From positions 1-64,000 of the forward strand of contig DAOSZN010000002.1 of assembly GCA_035593725.1 (NCBI GenBank): a DNA stretch of 64,000 nt, written 5' to 3'. The stretch comes from UBA4971 sp029551185 (GTDB lineage: Bacteria; Bacillota; SHA-98; UBA4971). The position numbers were made by a program, and so were the translations under genes. Within the stretch, counting starts at the first letter, position 1, and every line of letters starts with the position of its first letter. The notes under the pieces are model-generated. The model was not told where the DNA came from. It saw only the letters and a list, made by a program, of their open reading frames with translations, and searched no databases. This document shows, one piece after another, positions 23,583 to 32,326 of the stretch.

Positions 23583-24512
23583 GTGTCTAACGCCACCGGC
23601 GGCTCAGTTCTTGGTAGGGCGCTAAGACCGAGGAAGGAAAGTGACATGACTTCCACAGGCGGCCTTCATTGGCGTCCCCGCGGGATCCTGCAATGGATAG
23701 GTGCAATACTGGTTTTTTTGTTTATCGTAGCATGGGCAGCACTATCACTCTTACCGATGGCATGGATGTTTACTTCGGCGTTTACGCCGTCATCCGCATT
23801 GGTGAAAATGCCTCCGCAGGTTAGCGTAAAGAATTTCTCTTTGGCAAACTTCAAGGATCTCCTGAAGAAAGCGCCATTGCTCCCTAGGTGGTTTCTGAAT
23901 ACGGCTTTTATAGCTTCGGTCGCTACTGTAGCTAACCTCATCTTCGATACGCTGGCAGGATATGCGTTTGCAAAGATGGACTTTCCGGGACGGGACATCA
24001 TATTCTGGGTGATCCTTTCTACAATGATGATACCCAGTCAAGTCACGCTTGTGCCTATGTTTCTCCTTGTCAACAAGCTGGGATGGTATGATAGCTACGC
24101 AGCGATACTGGTGCCCGGTATGTGTCAGACTTTCGGGATTTTCATGATGAAGCAGTTTATTCAGACCTTACCTGCTGACATGGAAGATGCTGCCAGAGTT
24201 GACGGTTGTTCAGAACTGGGAATCTGGTGGCGAATCATACTGCCGCTTTGCAAGCCTGGTATGGCTGTTCTTGGAATTTCAGTATTCATGGGTCAATGGA
24301 AGAGCTTCCTCTGGCCGCTTATTGTATTGAAAACAGAACGTAAATTCCTCCTGGAACAGGGGCTCACTACCTTGCAGCAACAGTTCTTTACCGACTACGG
24401 AGTGCTGATGTCAGGCGCTGCATTCGCAGCGATTCCTATGATAATAGTGTTCTTTTTCTTCCAGAGGTATCTCATTGAAGGCTTTACCGTAGGTGATGTC
24501 TTAAAAGGCTAG
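23583..24512 (+). CDS. ABC sugar importer, permease (MalG type)
   Basis: This 309-aa protein has six transmembrane segments (first: ILQWIGAILVFLFIVAWAAL) and the EAA loop MEDAARVDGCSELGIWWRI, with the family's typical PSQVTLVPMFLLVNKLGW segment. It pairs with the preceding MalF-type permease. The start at 23583 is GTG with GGAGGCGAGGAGA before it; the hydrophilic N-terminal 35 residues are longer than usual, and an internal ATG at 23646 is an alternative. Confidence 0.9.
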   Translation: MSNATGGSVLGRALRPRKESDMTSTGGLHWRPRGILQWIGAILVFLFIVAWAALSLLPMAWMFTSAFTPSSALVKMPPQVSVKNFSLANFKDLLKKAPLLPRWFLNTAFIASVATVANLIFDTLAGYAFAKMDFPGRDIIFWVILSTMMIPSQVTLVPMFLLVNKLGWYDSYAAILVPGMCQTFGIFMMKQFIQTLPADMEDAARVDGCSELGIWWRIILPLCKPGMAVLGISVFMGQWKSFLWPLIVLKTERKFLLEQGLTTLQQQFFTDYGVLMSGAAFAAIPMIIVFFFFQRYLIEGFTVGDVLKG

Positions 24513-24553
24513 GTGTGGCAGGTTACTGAGTTTCTGAAGGGAGACTACTTGGA

Positions 24554-25825
24554 ATGCAGCATCGGATTGCCTGTAATAAACGAAAATCAGTTATCATTCT
24601 GCTTGTTTTTGTGTTCATTGCGCCGGTCATATCAGGGATATCCGTTAAGGCAGGGGGTCGCAAAGAAGTGCTGGTCAAAACCGGAATTGAAGTCTTGGCA
24701 AGCAGGGATTTTGACATAATTGCCGGAAAACGGGTTGGGCTTATTACAAACCATACAGGCATTGACTCAAAAGGCAAGAGCACTATAGACATACTTGCTG
24801 AAAGCGATAGGGTAAAACTTGTCGCGATTTTCGCCCCTGAGCATGGGGTCAGAGGCGAAGCTGAGGCAGGCGAGAAGGTTAGCTCTGACAGAGACGCGAA
24901 GACCGGCTTGCCTATTCATAGTCTTTACGGAAAAACGCTGAAACCCACCTGCGAGATGCTGGAAGGCATTGACGTGCTGGTCTATGACATCCAGGATGTA
25001 GGCGTAAGGTTTTATACTTATATATCGACTATGGCCTACGCTATGGAGGCTGCAGCAGAGAACGGCTTGGAGTTCGTGGTCTTGGACAGACCTAATCCTA
25101 TAGGAGGCATGGCAGTTGAAGGGCCTATCCTGGAAAAGGAGTTTTCGTCTTTTGTCGGGCTCTATCCAATCCCTGCAAGATACGGGATGACGATTGGCGA
25201 ACTTGCCAGGTTATTCAATGACGAGTTCGAAATCGGGGTGCAGCTAAAAGTCGTAGAGATGGAAGGATGGCATAGGGATATGTGGTTTGACGATACAGGG
25301 CTTCCATGGGTGAAGCCTTCTCCTAATATCCCTACATTGGCCGGTGCTACTGTCTATCCTGGGACTTGCTTTATTGAGGGGTTTGTCAATGTCTCTGAAG
25401 GCAGAGGCACAGATCATCCTTTTGAATGGATTGGCGCGCCATGGATTGACGGTAAAGCCCTTGCTAAAAGGCTGGAAGCACTGAAGCTCCCCGGGGTTGC
25501 TTTCAGTGCATGTGAATTCACACCCAAGTCTTCAAAGAATGCAGGGAAACGCTGTAGCGGCATAGAGGTTTCGGTTAAGGATCGCCTAGTCTTTGAGCCG
25601 GTAGCTACCGGTCTTTACATAGTAGAGGCAATCCTTGACATGTATCCTGCCCAGGCTACTTGGGCATACAAAGGGAGCCATTTTGACCGCCTAATCGGGA
25701 CTGACAAGGTGAGGCATCTCCTGGAGAGCGGGGAGAAGGCTTCAAACATAATCAAGTCATGGGTACCTGAGATCGAGGGATTCCGCAGCATGAGAGAGAA
25801 GTACCTCCTCTATGATTCTCATTGA
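24554..25825 (+). CDS. namZ: NamZ-type exo-beta-N-acetylmuramidase (DUF1343, GH171)
   Basis: This 423-aa protein belongs to DUF1343; the Bacillus subtilis member NamZ removes MurNAc from the non-reducing ends of peptidoglycan chains. Visible motifs: GLITNHTGIDSKGKSTIDIL, IFAPEHGVRGEAEAGEKV, VYDIQDVGVRFYTYIS, LDRPNPIGG and VSEGRGTDHPFEWIGAPW. A hydrophobic N-terminus (SVIILLVFVFIAPVISG) indicates export. It lies 41 bp after the permeases, in the same operon, and nagZ is divergent just upstream. In Bacillus, nagZ and namZ are also neighbours in the cell-wall sugar recycling operon. No murQ, murP or amiE is seen here. Confidence 0.92.
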   Translation: MQHRIACNKRKSVIILLVFVFIAPVISGISVKAGGRKEVLVKTGIEVLASRDFDIIAGKRVGLITNHTGIDSKGKSTIDILAESDRVKLVAIFAPEHGVRGEAEAGEKVSSDRDAKTGLPIHSLYGKTLKPTCEMLEGIDVLVYDIQDVGVRFYTYISTMAYAMEAAAENGLEFVVLDRPNPIGGMAVEGPILEKEFSSFVGLYPIPARYGMTIGELARLFNDEFEIGVQLKVVEMEGWHRDMWFDDTGLPWVKPSPNIPTLAGATVYPGTCFIEGFVNVSEGRGTDHPFEWIGAPWIDGKALAKRLEALKLPGVAFSACEFTPKSSKNAGKRCSGIEVSVKDRLVFEPVATGLYIVEAILDMYPAQATWAYKGSHFDRLIGTDKVRHLLESGEKASNIIKSWVPEIEGFRSMREKYLLYDSH

Positions 25826-26327
25826 TTCTTTGTACTATGTTCACCGATTCCCCATAGACTCATCCCGTTAGCATCATCCGCATTGTGTTGTTGTCAAAGC
25901 GGTCGCTCCATTATGCCCTCACACAGTGTGCGATTCTCTCGAAAATGACAACATATTGCTTTTCTGTTATACTATAAATAGGATTATTCAGTTCTAAACT
26001 GCATATCCGGAAGTTACAACAACTGATACTTTAACTCCTCCGGATTGTCTTTTCCACCAACATATTGCGGAGCCGGCCCTAGTTTTTAAAGGATCCGCAA
26101 GCAGATCTGACCTACGGCAGCGTTATGACTGCGGCCGTAAGGTGCTTTAAATTCCAGTGGATACGGCCATGTAGACAAGACCATTATTTATCCGCCATAT
26201 TCTTGGAGGAAGAGAACTAAAGAGTTTGTTTTAGGAGCCTCATCGGTGGTTAGTGGCAGTGGATTGCTATTGGCCAAATACCGGACTCCCGAAATACTGT
26301 CGGTTGATGAAACAGGAGGTTCTGTTT
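25826..26327. other. 502-bp intergenic region before the GH130 gene
   Basis: No gene is seen. TTATACTATAAA near 25973 could hold a -10 box, but no convincing -35 box precedes it. CTCCGGAT-type repeats occur around 26035-26100 without a clear fold. A ribosome binding site, AGGAGG, ends the region. Confidence 0.45.
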
Positions 26328-27272
26328 ATGAGTCAAGATATTGATTATCAAACTGCAGACGTGCTTTTTGATCGTTACGGGGATAATCCCATTATTACGC
26401 CGGATAACTGGCCATATGTGGTCAATGCTACCTTTAACCCGGGCGCTGTGGAGCATGACGATGAAACACTGCTTCTCGTCAGGGTTGAAGACATGCGTGG
26501 GTTTTCTCATCTAACCATTGCCCGAAGCAAAGACGGTAGGAGTGACTGGGTAATTGATGAGGAGCCTTTCCTACAGCCTGATCCTGATATAGAGGAAGAG
26601 CAATGGGGAATAGAAGATCCTCGAATTGTTTGGATGGAGGACAGGGAGGAGTACGCCATAACATATGTATCTTTCTCCGCAGGTGGGCCCACGGTTTCGT
26701 TGGCCACGACCAAAGACTTTCAATCTGTCGAAAGAAGGGGTGCGCTTCTACCCCCTGAGGCCAAAGACGCTGCGCTTTTCCCTCGGATGATCGATAACCG
26801 CTATGTGCTGATTCATCGTCCTATTGTCCGGGGCCAGGCTCATATCTGGATGTCGTTCTCACCTGATTTGAAGCACTGGGGCGATCATAGGATCCTGCTT
26901 CCTGTAAGGCCTGGTTGGTGGGATTGTTCCAGGGTTGGTTTGGGACCACCGCCTATTGAAACAAATGATGGCTGGCTCGTGCTCTACCATGGTGTGAGGG
27001 AAACAGCGCGAGGCAGCCTTTACCGGATAGGATTGGCCTTATTGGACCTTAACGAGCCCTGGAAGATTATCCGTCGAAGCAGCCACTGGGTCTTTGGGCC
27101 TCGTAGATCTTATGAGAAAATAGGGAATGTTCCCGGAGTGACCTTCGCCACAGGAGCCATTTCCAACAGAAGAACCCGGGAACTCAGGATGTACTATGGG
27201 GCTGCGGATTCCACTGTCTGCCTGGCGACAAGCAACTTAGACGCGATGCTTGAGTACTTGGGAATAGAGTGA
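26328..27272 (+). CDS. GH130 glycoside phosphorylase/hydrolase
   Basis: This 314-aa five-bladed beta-propeller enzyme has GH130 motifs: DNPIITPDNWPYVVNATFNP near the start, LLVRVEDMRGFSHL, WGIEDPRIVWMED with the proposed catalytic Asp, VLIHRPIV and LVLYHGV. Known members phosphorolyse beta-1,4-mannosides, such as mannosyl-GlcNAc and mannobiose, giving mannose 1-phosphate. The start is the ATG at 26328 with CAGGAGG upstream; a frame from 26253 lacks one. It follows the namZ operon and precedes the BREX island. Its substrate cannot be told from sequence alone, but GlcNAc-containing glycans would fit the neighbours. Confidence 0.9.
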   Translation: MSQDIDYQTADVLFDRYGDNPIITPDNWPYVVNATFNPGAVEHDDETLLLVRVEDMRGFSHLTIARSKDGRSDWVIDEEPFLQPDPDIEEEQWGIEDPRIVWMEDREEYAITYVSFSAGGPTVSLATTKDFQSVERRGALLPPEAKDAALFPRMIDNRYVLIHRPIVRGQAHIWMSFSPDLKHWGDHRILLPVRPGWWDCSRVGLGPPPIETNDGWLVLYHGVRETARGSLYRIGLALLDLNEPWKIIRRSSHWVFGPRRSYEKIGNVPGVTFATGAISNRRTRELRMYYGAADSTVCLATSNLDAMLEYLGIE

Positions 27273-27290
27273 CCCTAATAACGACGAAAG

Positions 27291-27326
27291 GCAATCAGTA
27301 AGGCGCTATAGCGCCTTACTGATTGC
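27291..27326. terminator. Perfect 36-bp palindrome after GH130, terminator-like but without T tract
   Basis: The left half is GCAATCAGTAAGGCGCTA and the right half is its exact reverse complement, giving a hairpin of up to 16 bp with a 4-nt loop. No run of T follows on either side. It may end the GH130 transcript through another mechanism or separate it from the BREX operon. Confidence 0.55.
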
Positions 27327-27527
27327 TAAGTGTATCTACCTGCCTTTCTCTGAATTCCTTCTTATTTCTGCTTAGAACAAGTGTGAAATAACTTTCCGAC
27401 AACTCTCTTCAAATCCCGACAATCTAATGAGCTTCTGGATAGAAGAAGCAGATTTAGAGGAAAAGGCCTAGTTCCATCGAAGTAGTAAACTTAAGTAATT
27501 GTCTAGTGTTAGGGGCTCGCAGACGCC

Positions 27528-28139
27528 GTGTACAATAACGAACCATATAAAGCAAGTCTAACCGGACAACCCTTTCTCTTTTCCGAAATGCGTATCGTGG
27601 CAAGAATGCGCATTGATGGGATGACAGATGATGAAATAGTGGAGAAGGTCTGGAACGAAAACCTTTTCCAATGCAACGGGAGAAAAGGAGTCCGAAGAAC
27701 CATGAATGCCGTTCTACTTAGGCTTAATGTCCTAGATGACACTTTGCTGTCATTAGTGGCAGAAGGGTTAGCAGATGCCGCAAAAGTTGCGGTGATCTAT
27801 TCTATCATGAAAACAAGCCGTCTATTTCGCGAATTCATGTACCACGCCTACATGCCAAATGCGCGGCTATCAGATGGACACGTAGACAGAACCGAAGTGG
27901 ACGCTTTTTTTAGGATGCTACAAGAGCAGGACGAAACAGTCGCGTCGTGGAGTCCGAGCACCGTGCAGAAACTAAAACAGGTTATAGTGAAGATACTGGC
28001 GGATGCAGGGCTCATCAATAATACACAGGATCGACTGATTCTTCGCCCGATCTTGTCTTTCCAGTTGCGTTCCGCAATAGAGGCTGTTGGAGATAGTGTC
28101 TATCTTGAAATCTTAACCGGGGGAGACATGATCAAGTGA
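27528..28139 (+). CDS. brxA: BREX protein BrxA (DUF1819)
   Basis: This 203-aa protein is the first gene of a type 1 BREX operon and matches DUF1819. The start region YKASLTGQPFLFSEMRIVAR is the family's typical opening, and the rest is helical. BrxA is a small DNA-binding helical protein needed in some BREX systems; its role in the defence is not fully known. The start is GTG at 27528 with only a weak upstream site. It overlaps brxB by 4 bp (GTGA). Confidence 0.9.
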   Translation: MYNNEPYKASLTGQPFLFSEMRIVARMRIDGMTDDEIVEKVWNENLFQCNGRKGVRRTMNAVLLRLNVLDDTLLSLVAEGLADAAKVAVIYSIMKTSRLFREFMYHAYMPNARLSDGHVDRTEVDAFFRMLQEQDETVASWSPSTVQKLKQVIVKILADAGLINNTQDRLILRPILSFQLRSAIEAVGDSVYLEILTGGDMIK

Positions 28140-28711
28140 GTTACAGCATCCATAAGCGCCTGGAGGAACTCTCAAAGCGTGTGAGTGATGATTCCTTTCT
28201 CCACAAACGGCGCTTAGGAAACGAAGTTGCGGTGTGGATTTTCGACTACGATCCCGCCGATGAAATGCTGGTTAGACGATTCACTGACAATATGGTCAAG
28301 AGGTCACGTGTACCAGGCTCAGATCGGGTAATTGTCAACTTTGACCTCTATCAGATCGCACTGGATATCGCTGACTCCTCGGGTGTCCTACATAGCCTGC
28401 CTGCCTTGGAAGAGCAACGCGGGCCCAAATTCTTGCAAGAGGCAATCAAGCCGATAATTACACCTGATTCCATTGTCACTTATATGAATCAGAGCTTAGA
28501 CGACGAAAGGATCGCCTTTATCACCGGTGTAGGCAAGGTGTGGCCTTTCGTTCGATCCCATACAGTGCTTAATAACTTGGGTGGACGTTTAGATGAAATA
28601 CCTGTAGTACTCTTCTTCCCTGGGACATTTACCGGAACAGGGCTCCGGCTTTTCAATATTATGCCAGACAGCAATTATTATAGGGCTTTTCAGTTAGTTC
28701 CGTCCAGATGA
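28136..28711 (+). CDS. brxB: BREX protein BrxB (DUF1788)
   Basis: This 191-aa protein matches DUF1788. Features are the opening KRLEELSKRVSDDSFL, the central VVLFFPGTFTGTGLRLFNIM and the terminal YYRAFQLVPSR, which are conserved in BrxB. BrxB is required for type 1 BREX phage resistance and thought to be a structural adaptor. The start codon overlaps the brxA stop, and brxC begins 43 bp after its end. Confidence 0.9.
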   Translation: MSYSIHKRLEELSKRVSDDSFLHKRRLGNEVAVWIFDYDPADEMLVRRFTDNMVKRSRVPGSDRVIVNFDLYQIALDIADSSGVLHSLPALEEQRGPKFLQEAIKPIITPDSIVTYMNQSLDDERIAFITGVGKVWPFVRSHTVLNNLGGRLDEIPVVLFFPGTFTGTGLRLFNIMPDSNYYRAFQLVPSR

Positions 28712-28754
28712 TGCGTGATATCACACTAATTCAAATGGACGTGAGCAGGCGGAG

Positions 28755-31700
28755 GTGGTTACGATTAAGATTCGTGACATGTTCCAGCAGCCTATAGATC
28801 GCGATATTAAAGGCGTGATTAAGGTTGGCCAGCAGGAAGATGAGAACATCAAGCAGGAGCTGGAGGAGTATGTTGTCACAGGTGAGCTTAGAAAACACAT
28901 CAGTGGATTCTACGAGTCTTTCAATAAGAGCCTAGAGCGGCCATATGACAAGATGGGGGTATGGATCTCCGGCTTCTTTGGATCAGGAAAATCCCATCTT
29001 CTCAAGATCCTTTCCCATCTACTGGAGAATCGCCATGTGGACGGAAGCCCTGCGATAGATTACATTGAGTCGAAGCTTAAAGACCCGTTGCTTACAGCTG
29101 AAATACGTCGTGCTGCTGAAGTCCCTAAAGACGTAATCCTCTTTAACATTGACTCTAAGAGCGATTCGTCGTCAGGTCCGGATCGAGATACTGTCATGCA
29201 GGTGTTTGCGAAGGTTTTCTTCGAGATGTTAGGCCTTTGCTCAAATCCCCCTTGGCTTGGGAACATGGAATGGAAACTTATACAACGGGGGAAGTATGAA
29301 GAATACTGCCAGGCCTATCGCGAAATAACAGGCTGTCCTTGGCAAGAACGACGCCGCACTGCGCTATTCGAAGAAGAGAACATAGCCAAGGCTATGGTCA
29401 GAATCGGCCTTTTAGACGATTCAAGGCAGTACAAATTCCTGGAACATGCAAAGAGTTTCTATGAAATGAGCCCTGAGATTTTTGCGCGTATGGTCAGTGA
29501 GTACCTTGATATGCAAGGCCCGGATCACAAGATAGTATTCCTGGTAGATGAGATGGGGCAGTATATAGCAGGAGATCAACGGATGATTCTAAACCTCCAA
29601 ACCGTTGCGGAAGATCTTGGGACCTTTTGCAAAGGCCGCGCATGGCTTGTTGTCACATCTCAACAGGCAATTGATGAAATAGTGGCTGAGGTCCCTGGTG
29701 AGGATTTCTCGAAGATCCTGGCGCGATTTGATACGAGACTTGCTCTCTCTTCGGCTAACGTAGATGAAGTGATTAAACGTCGTCTACTTGAGAAAACTCC
29801 TGTAACACGTGATACGTTACACTTGTTATACGAGCAAAAAGAAGCGATCTTGCGGAATCTTTTTACATTCTCAGAGAATACGCCTAACCAGCGGGTTTAT
29901 GAGTCGGGAAATGAGTTCTCCGAGACTTATCCTTTTGTCCCGTACCAGTTTGACGTGTTGCAGGCAGTATTTGAAGAGGTTCGGAGGCATGGAGCTTCCG
30001 GAAAACACCTTGCGAAAGGCGCACGGTCCATGCTCTCTGCAGCGCAGTTTGGCACGCTTACTATTGCCGACTGTGAGATAGGGGCCCTTATTCCGTTTTC
30101 GCATTTTTACGATTCAATGGAAGAGTTCCTGGAGCCTTCTATTACAGAGGTTATAGAAGCAGCAAAGCGAAACAACGCACTTGAGCAGCCCTTTGACGTA
30201 GAGGTGCTAAAGACCTTATTCATGTTGAAATGGATCCATGAGACGATTCCGTCTACAGCTGAAAACGTGACAATTCTCATGTCATCCGTGCTGGATGAAG
30301 ACAAGCTTGCCCTCAGACAACAAGTAATGGCGTCCCTCGATCGCCTTGTCCGTCAGAGTTTGGTTCAGAAAGACGCTGACCTATTCATCTTCCTTACCGA
30401 CGACGAACAGGATATTGACAGAGAGATTAAGAGAATCAATTATGAGCCGTCGCAAGTAGCCCGCTTGTTTCATGAGGCAATCTTTGGAGCAAGCGGAATC
30501 TTTCCTCCGAAGAAAATCCGTTACCAAAAAGTACATGACTTCGACTTCTTTCAATATGTAGATGGAATGCGCTTTGGCTCCCCGAAAGCTGAGATAGGCA
30601 TTTCCATTATGACTCCTTTTTCCCATGGCAATATGCATTTGGACAAACAGGGCATCTTGAGCAAATCCGCTTTCAATTCAGACCAGGTCTTCATGATCTT
30701 CCCAAATGACCCTGATTTAAGAGAACAAGCGGAGACATCTTTGAGACTTGAGACCTATCTCAAGCAAAAGTCCCGCATGAATCTGCCCAACAACATTCTG
30801 CGCATTCTGGAGTCTCGAGAAAAACAGTATAAGAGGTGTAAAGATGAATTCGCTCGGTCGGTGGGAAGAGGCATAGCACAAGCTACGTTTTATGCAGATG
30901 GTCGCGAGTTGGATATTAGATCAAGCGAACCGAGTGTGAGGCTTACTGAGGCATTAAGAACTGTTATTCCGAATGTATATACCAAGATCAATTACATCCA
31001 TAGACACTATGAGACCCTAAGCGATCTCGGACGTTTATTGGATGAAAGCGCTCTGACACTGGAAAGGGATGACCCTAACAAACTGGCAATAGATGAAATC
31101 AGGCAGTACATTTCCGACTGCGGCGCAGGATCACTCAGGATTACCATGAAAACGTTGATAGATAATTATACCAAGAGGCCTTATGGCTGGCTCGAATATG
31201 ATATTGCTGCTTGTGTCATTACGCTTCATCGACTAAATGAGATAACCTTGATCTACCAAGGAGAAAAGTTAGCTTCGCATGACCGCAACATCATAGGTTA
31301 TCTAACCAAATATTCGGAAATGGACAAGGTTATCATCAGCCATAGGAAGCCGGACGATCTTGAACTGATGAGGATGATTAGGGACATTGCGTTAGACGTC
31401 TTTAACAAGCCTAATCTCCTCAGTGATACCGAGGATGAGCTTGTTGAGGCCTTTAGAGACATTGTAACAGAGGAACTCGGTAGGGTGAACGAAATAAAGG
31501 CCTACTATCATAGCAATAGGAATTATCCAGGCAACAGTATTATCGAAGACTGGGAAGGCATGCTAAAGAAAGTCTTAAGCTTAAAAGATCATAAGGAACT
31601 CAAACAGTTTCTCAATGATTCCAGGGAAGAGTTGAGCCGGATGGCCCACTCTGAGGCTGCAAAGGTAAAGAGCTTTTTCTCCGGTACGCAACGGGAGTTC

Positions 31701-32303
31701 TTTGATAAAGGCACAAAAGCCTTTCGGGTTTTCGATGATAATTCCATGATCTTCACCGGTCAAGAAGCAAAAGAAGCTGGATATGAACTTGAAAGCATTA
31801 TCAAGTCATCTGAACCCTATGACCATATTCCTAAGATACCCGGGCTCGTTGATATTATTGAGAGAGAGTATGCCTTTAGCTGTGATAAAGCCCGTGCTGA
31901 AACAGTAGCGATTATTGAATCGTGTATCACGGAAGTCATAGATACGCTGAAGAGCATTGGCGAGTCCGCCGGGGATTCGATCGACGGTATTGAAGATTCT
32001 GTGAGATGGAAATTCCAGACTATCCTTGATACCGTGAACGCTTCCGGTTCCTATGACAGAATCCTTGCGTTGCGAATCAATGCCGACTCTCTTAAAGAGA
32101 CGATGATTTCAGATGCGAAGAAAGCCTTGGTGTCAAAGGGGAAGACCCTGCCTAGCTCCGCGAGTCTCAAGGAAGTGCTAGGCAAACTTCAGGTATCAGA
32201 CGGTGAGCTCAGGACCATCGATGATGTAGATCGATTTGTCGAAGAGCTGGGTACCTGCCTACGCGATGAGATCGCCAAGGGTGTAGTGATAAGACTTCGT
32301 TAA
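28755..32303 (+). CDS. brxC: BREX ATPase BrxC
   Basis: This 1182-aa protein is the large P-loop ATPase of type 1 BREX (1,100-1,250 aa usual). The N-terminus IKIRDMFQQPIDRDIKGVIK is the family signature. Walker A is GFFGSGKSHLLKIL at about 73-86, and Walker B KIVFLVDEMGQY near 255-265. The rest is mixed alpha/beta and helical regions, with a DUF499-like layout. The GTG called at 28755 lies partly inside the GGAGG site at 28751-28755. An ATT at 28764 is spaced better and would give MKIRDMF, matching homologues, so the true start may be that unusual codon. BrxC probably works with PglX and PglZ to tell self from phage DNA. Confidence 0.93.
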   Translation: MVTIKIRDMFQQPIDRDIKGVIKVGQQEDENIKQELEEYVVTGELRKHISGFYESFNKSLERPYDKMGVWISGFFGSGKSHLLKILSHLLENRHVDGSPAIDYIESKLKDPLLTAEIRRAAEVPKDVILFNIDSKSDSSSGPDRDTVMQVFAKVFFEMLGLCSNPPWLGNMEWKLIQRGKYEEYCQAYREITGCPWQERRRTALFEEENIAKAMVRIGLLDDSRQYKFLEHAKSFYEMSPEIFARMVSEYLDMQGPDHKIVFLVDEMGQYIAGDQRMILNLQTVAEDLGTFCKGRAWLVVTSQQAIDEIVAEVPGEDFSKILARFDTRLALSSANVDEVIKRRLLEKTPVTRDTLHLLYEQKEAILRNLFTFSENTPNQRVYESGNEFSETYPFVPYQFDVLQAVFEEVRRHGASGKHLAKGARSMLSAAQFGTLTIADCEIGALIPFSHFYDSMEEFLEPSITEVIEAAKRNNALEQPFDVEVLKTLFMLKWIHETIPSTAENVTILMSSVLDEDKLALRQQVMASLDRLVRQSLVQKDADLFIFLTDDEQDIDREIKRINYEPSQVARLFHEAIFGASGIFPPKKIRYQKVHDFDFFQYVDGMRFGSPKAEIGISIMTPFSHGNMHLDKQGILSKSAFNSDQVFMIFPNDPDLREQAETSLRLETYLKQKSRMNLPNNILRILESREKQYKRCKDEFARSVGRGIAQATFYADGRELDIRSSEPSVRLTEALRTVIPNVYTKINYIHRHYETLSDLGRLLDESALTLERDDPNKLAIDEIRQYISDCGAGSLRITMKTLIDNYTKRPYGWLEYDIAACVITLHRLNEITLIYQGEKLASHDRNIIGYLTKYSEMDKVIISHRKPDDLELMRMIRDIALDVFNKPNLLSDTEDELVEAFRDIVTEELGRVNEIKAYYHSNRNYPGNSIIEDWEGMLKKVLSLKDHKELKQFLNDSREELSRMAHSEAAKVKSFFSGTQREFFDKGTKAFRVFDDNSMIFTGQEAKEAGYELESIIKSSEPYDHIPKIPGLVDIIEREYAFSCDKARAETVAIIESCITEVIDTLKSIGESAGDSIDGIEDSVRWKFQTILDTVNASGSYDRILALRINADSLKETMISDAKKALVSKGKTLPSSASLKEVLGKLQVSDGELRTIDDVDRFVEELGTCLRDEIAKGVVIRLR

Positions 32304-32326
32304 CAGGTATGGGGTGATGAATATCA

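Noticed and set aside
25432..25450. GGCGCGCCA at 25.4 kb as a second copy of the tRNA 3' end
   Set aside because: Only the short GC core matches and it lies inside the conserved coding sequence of namZ.
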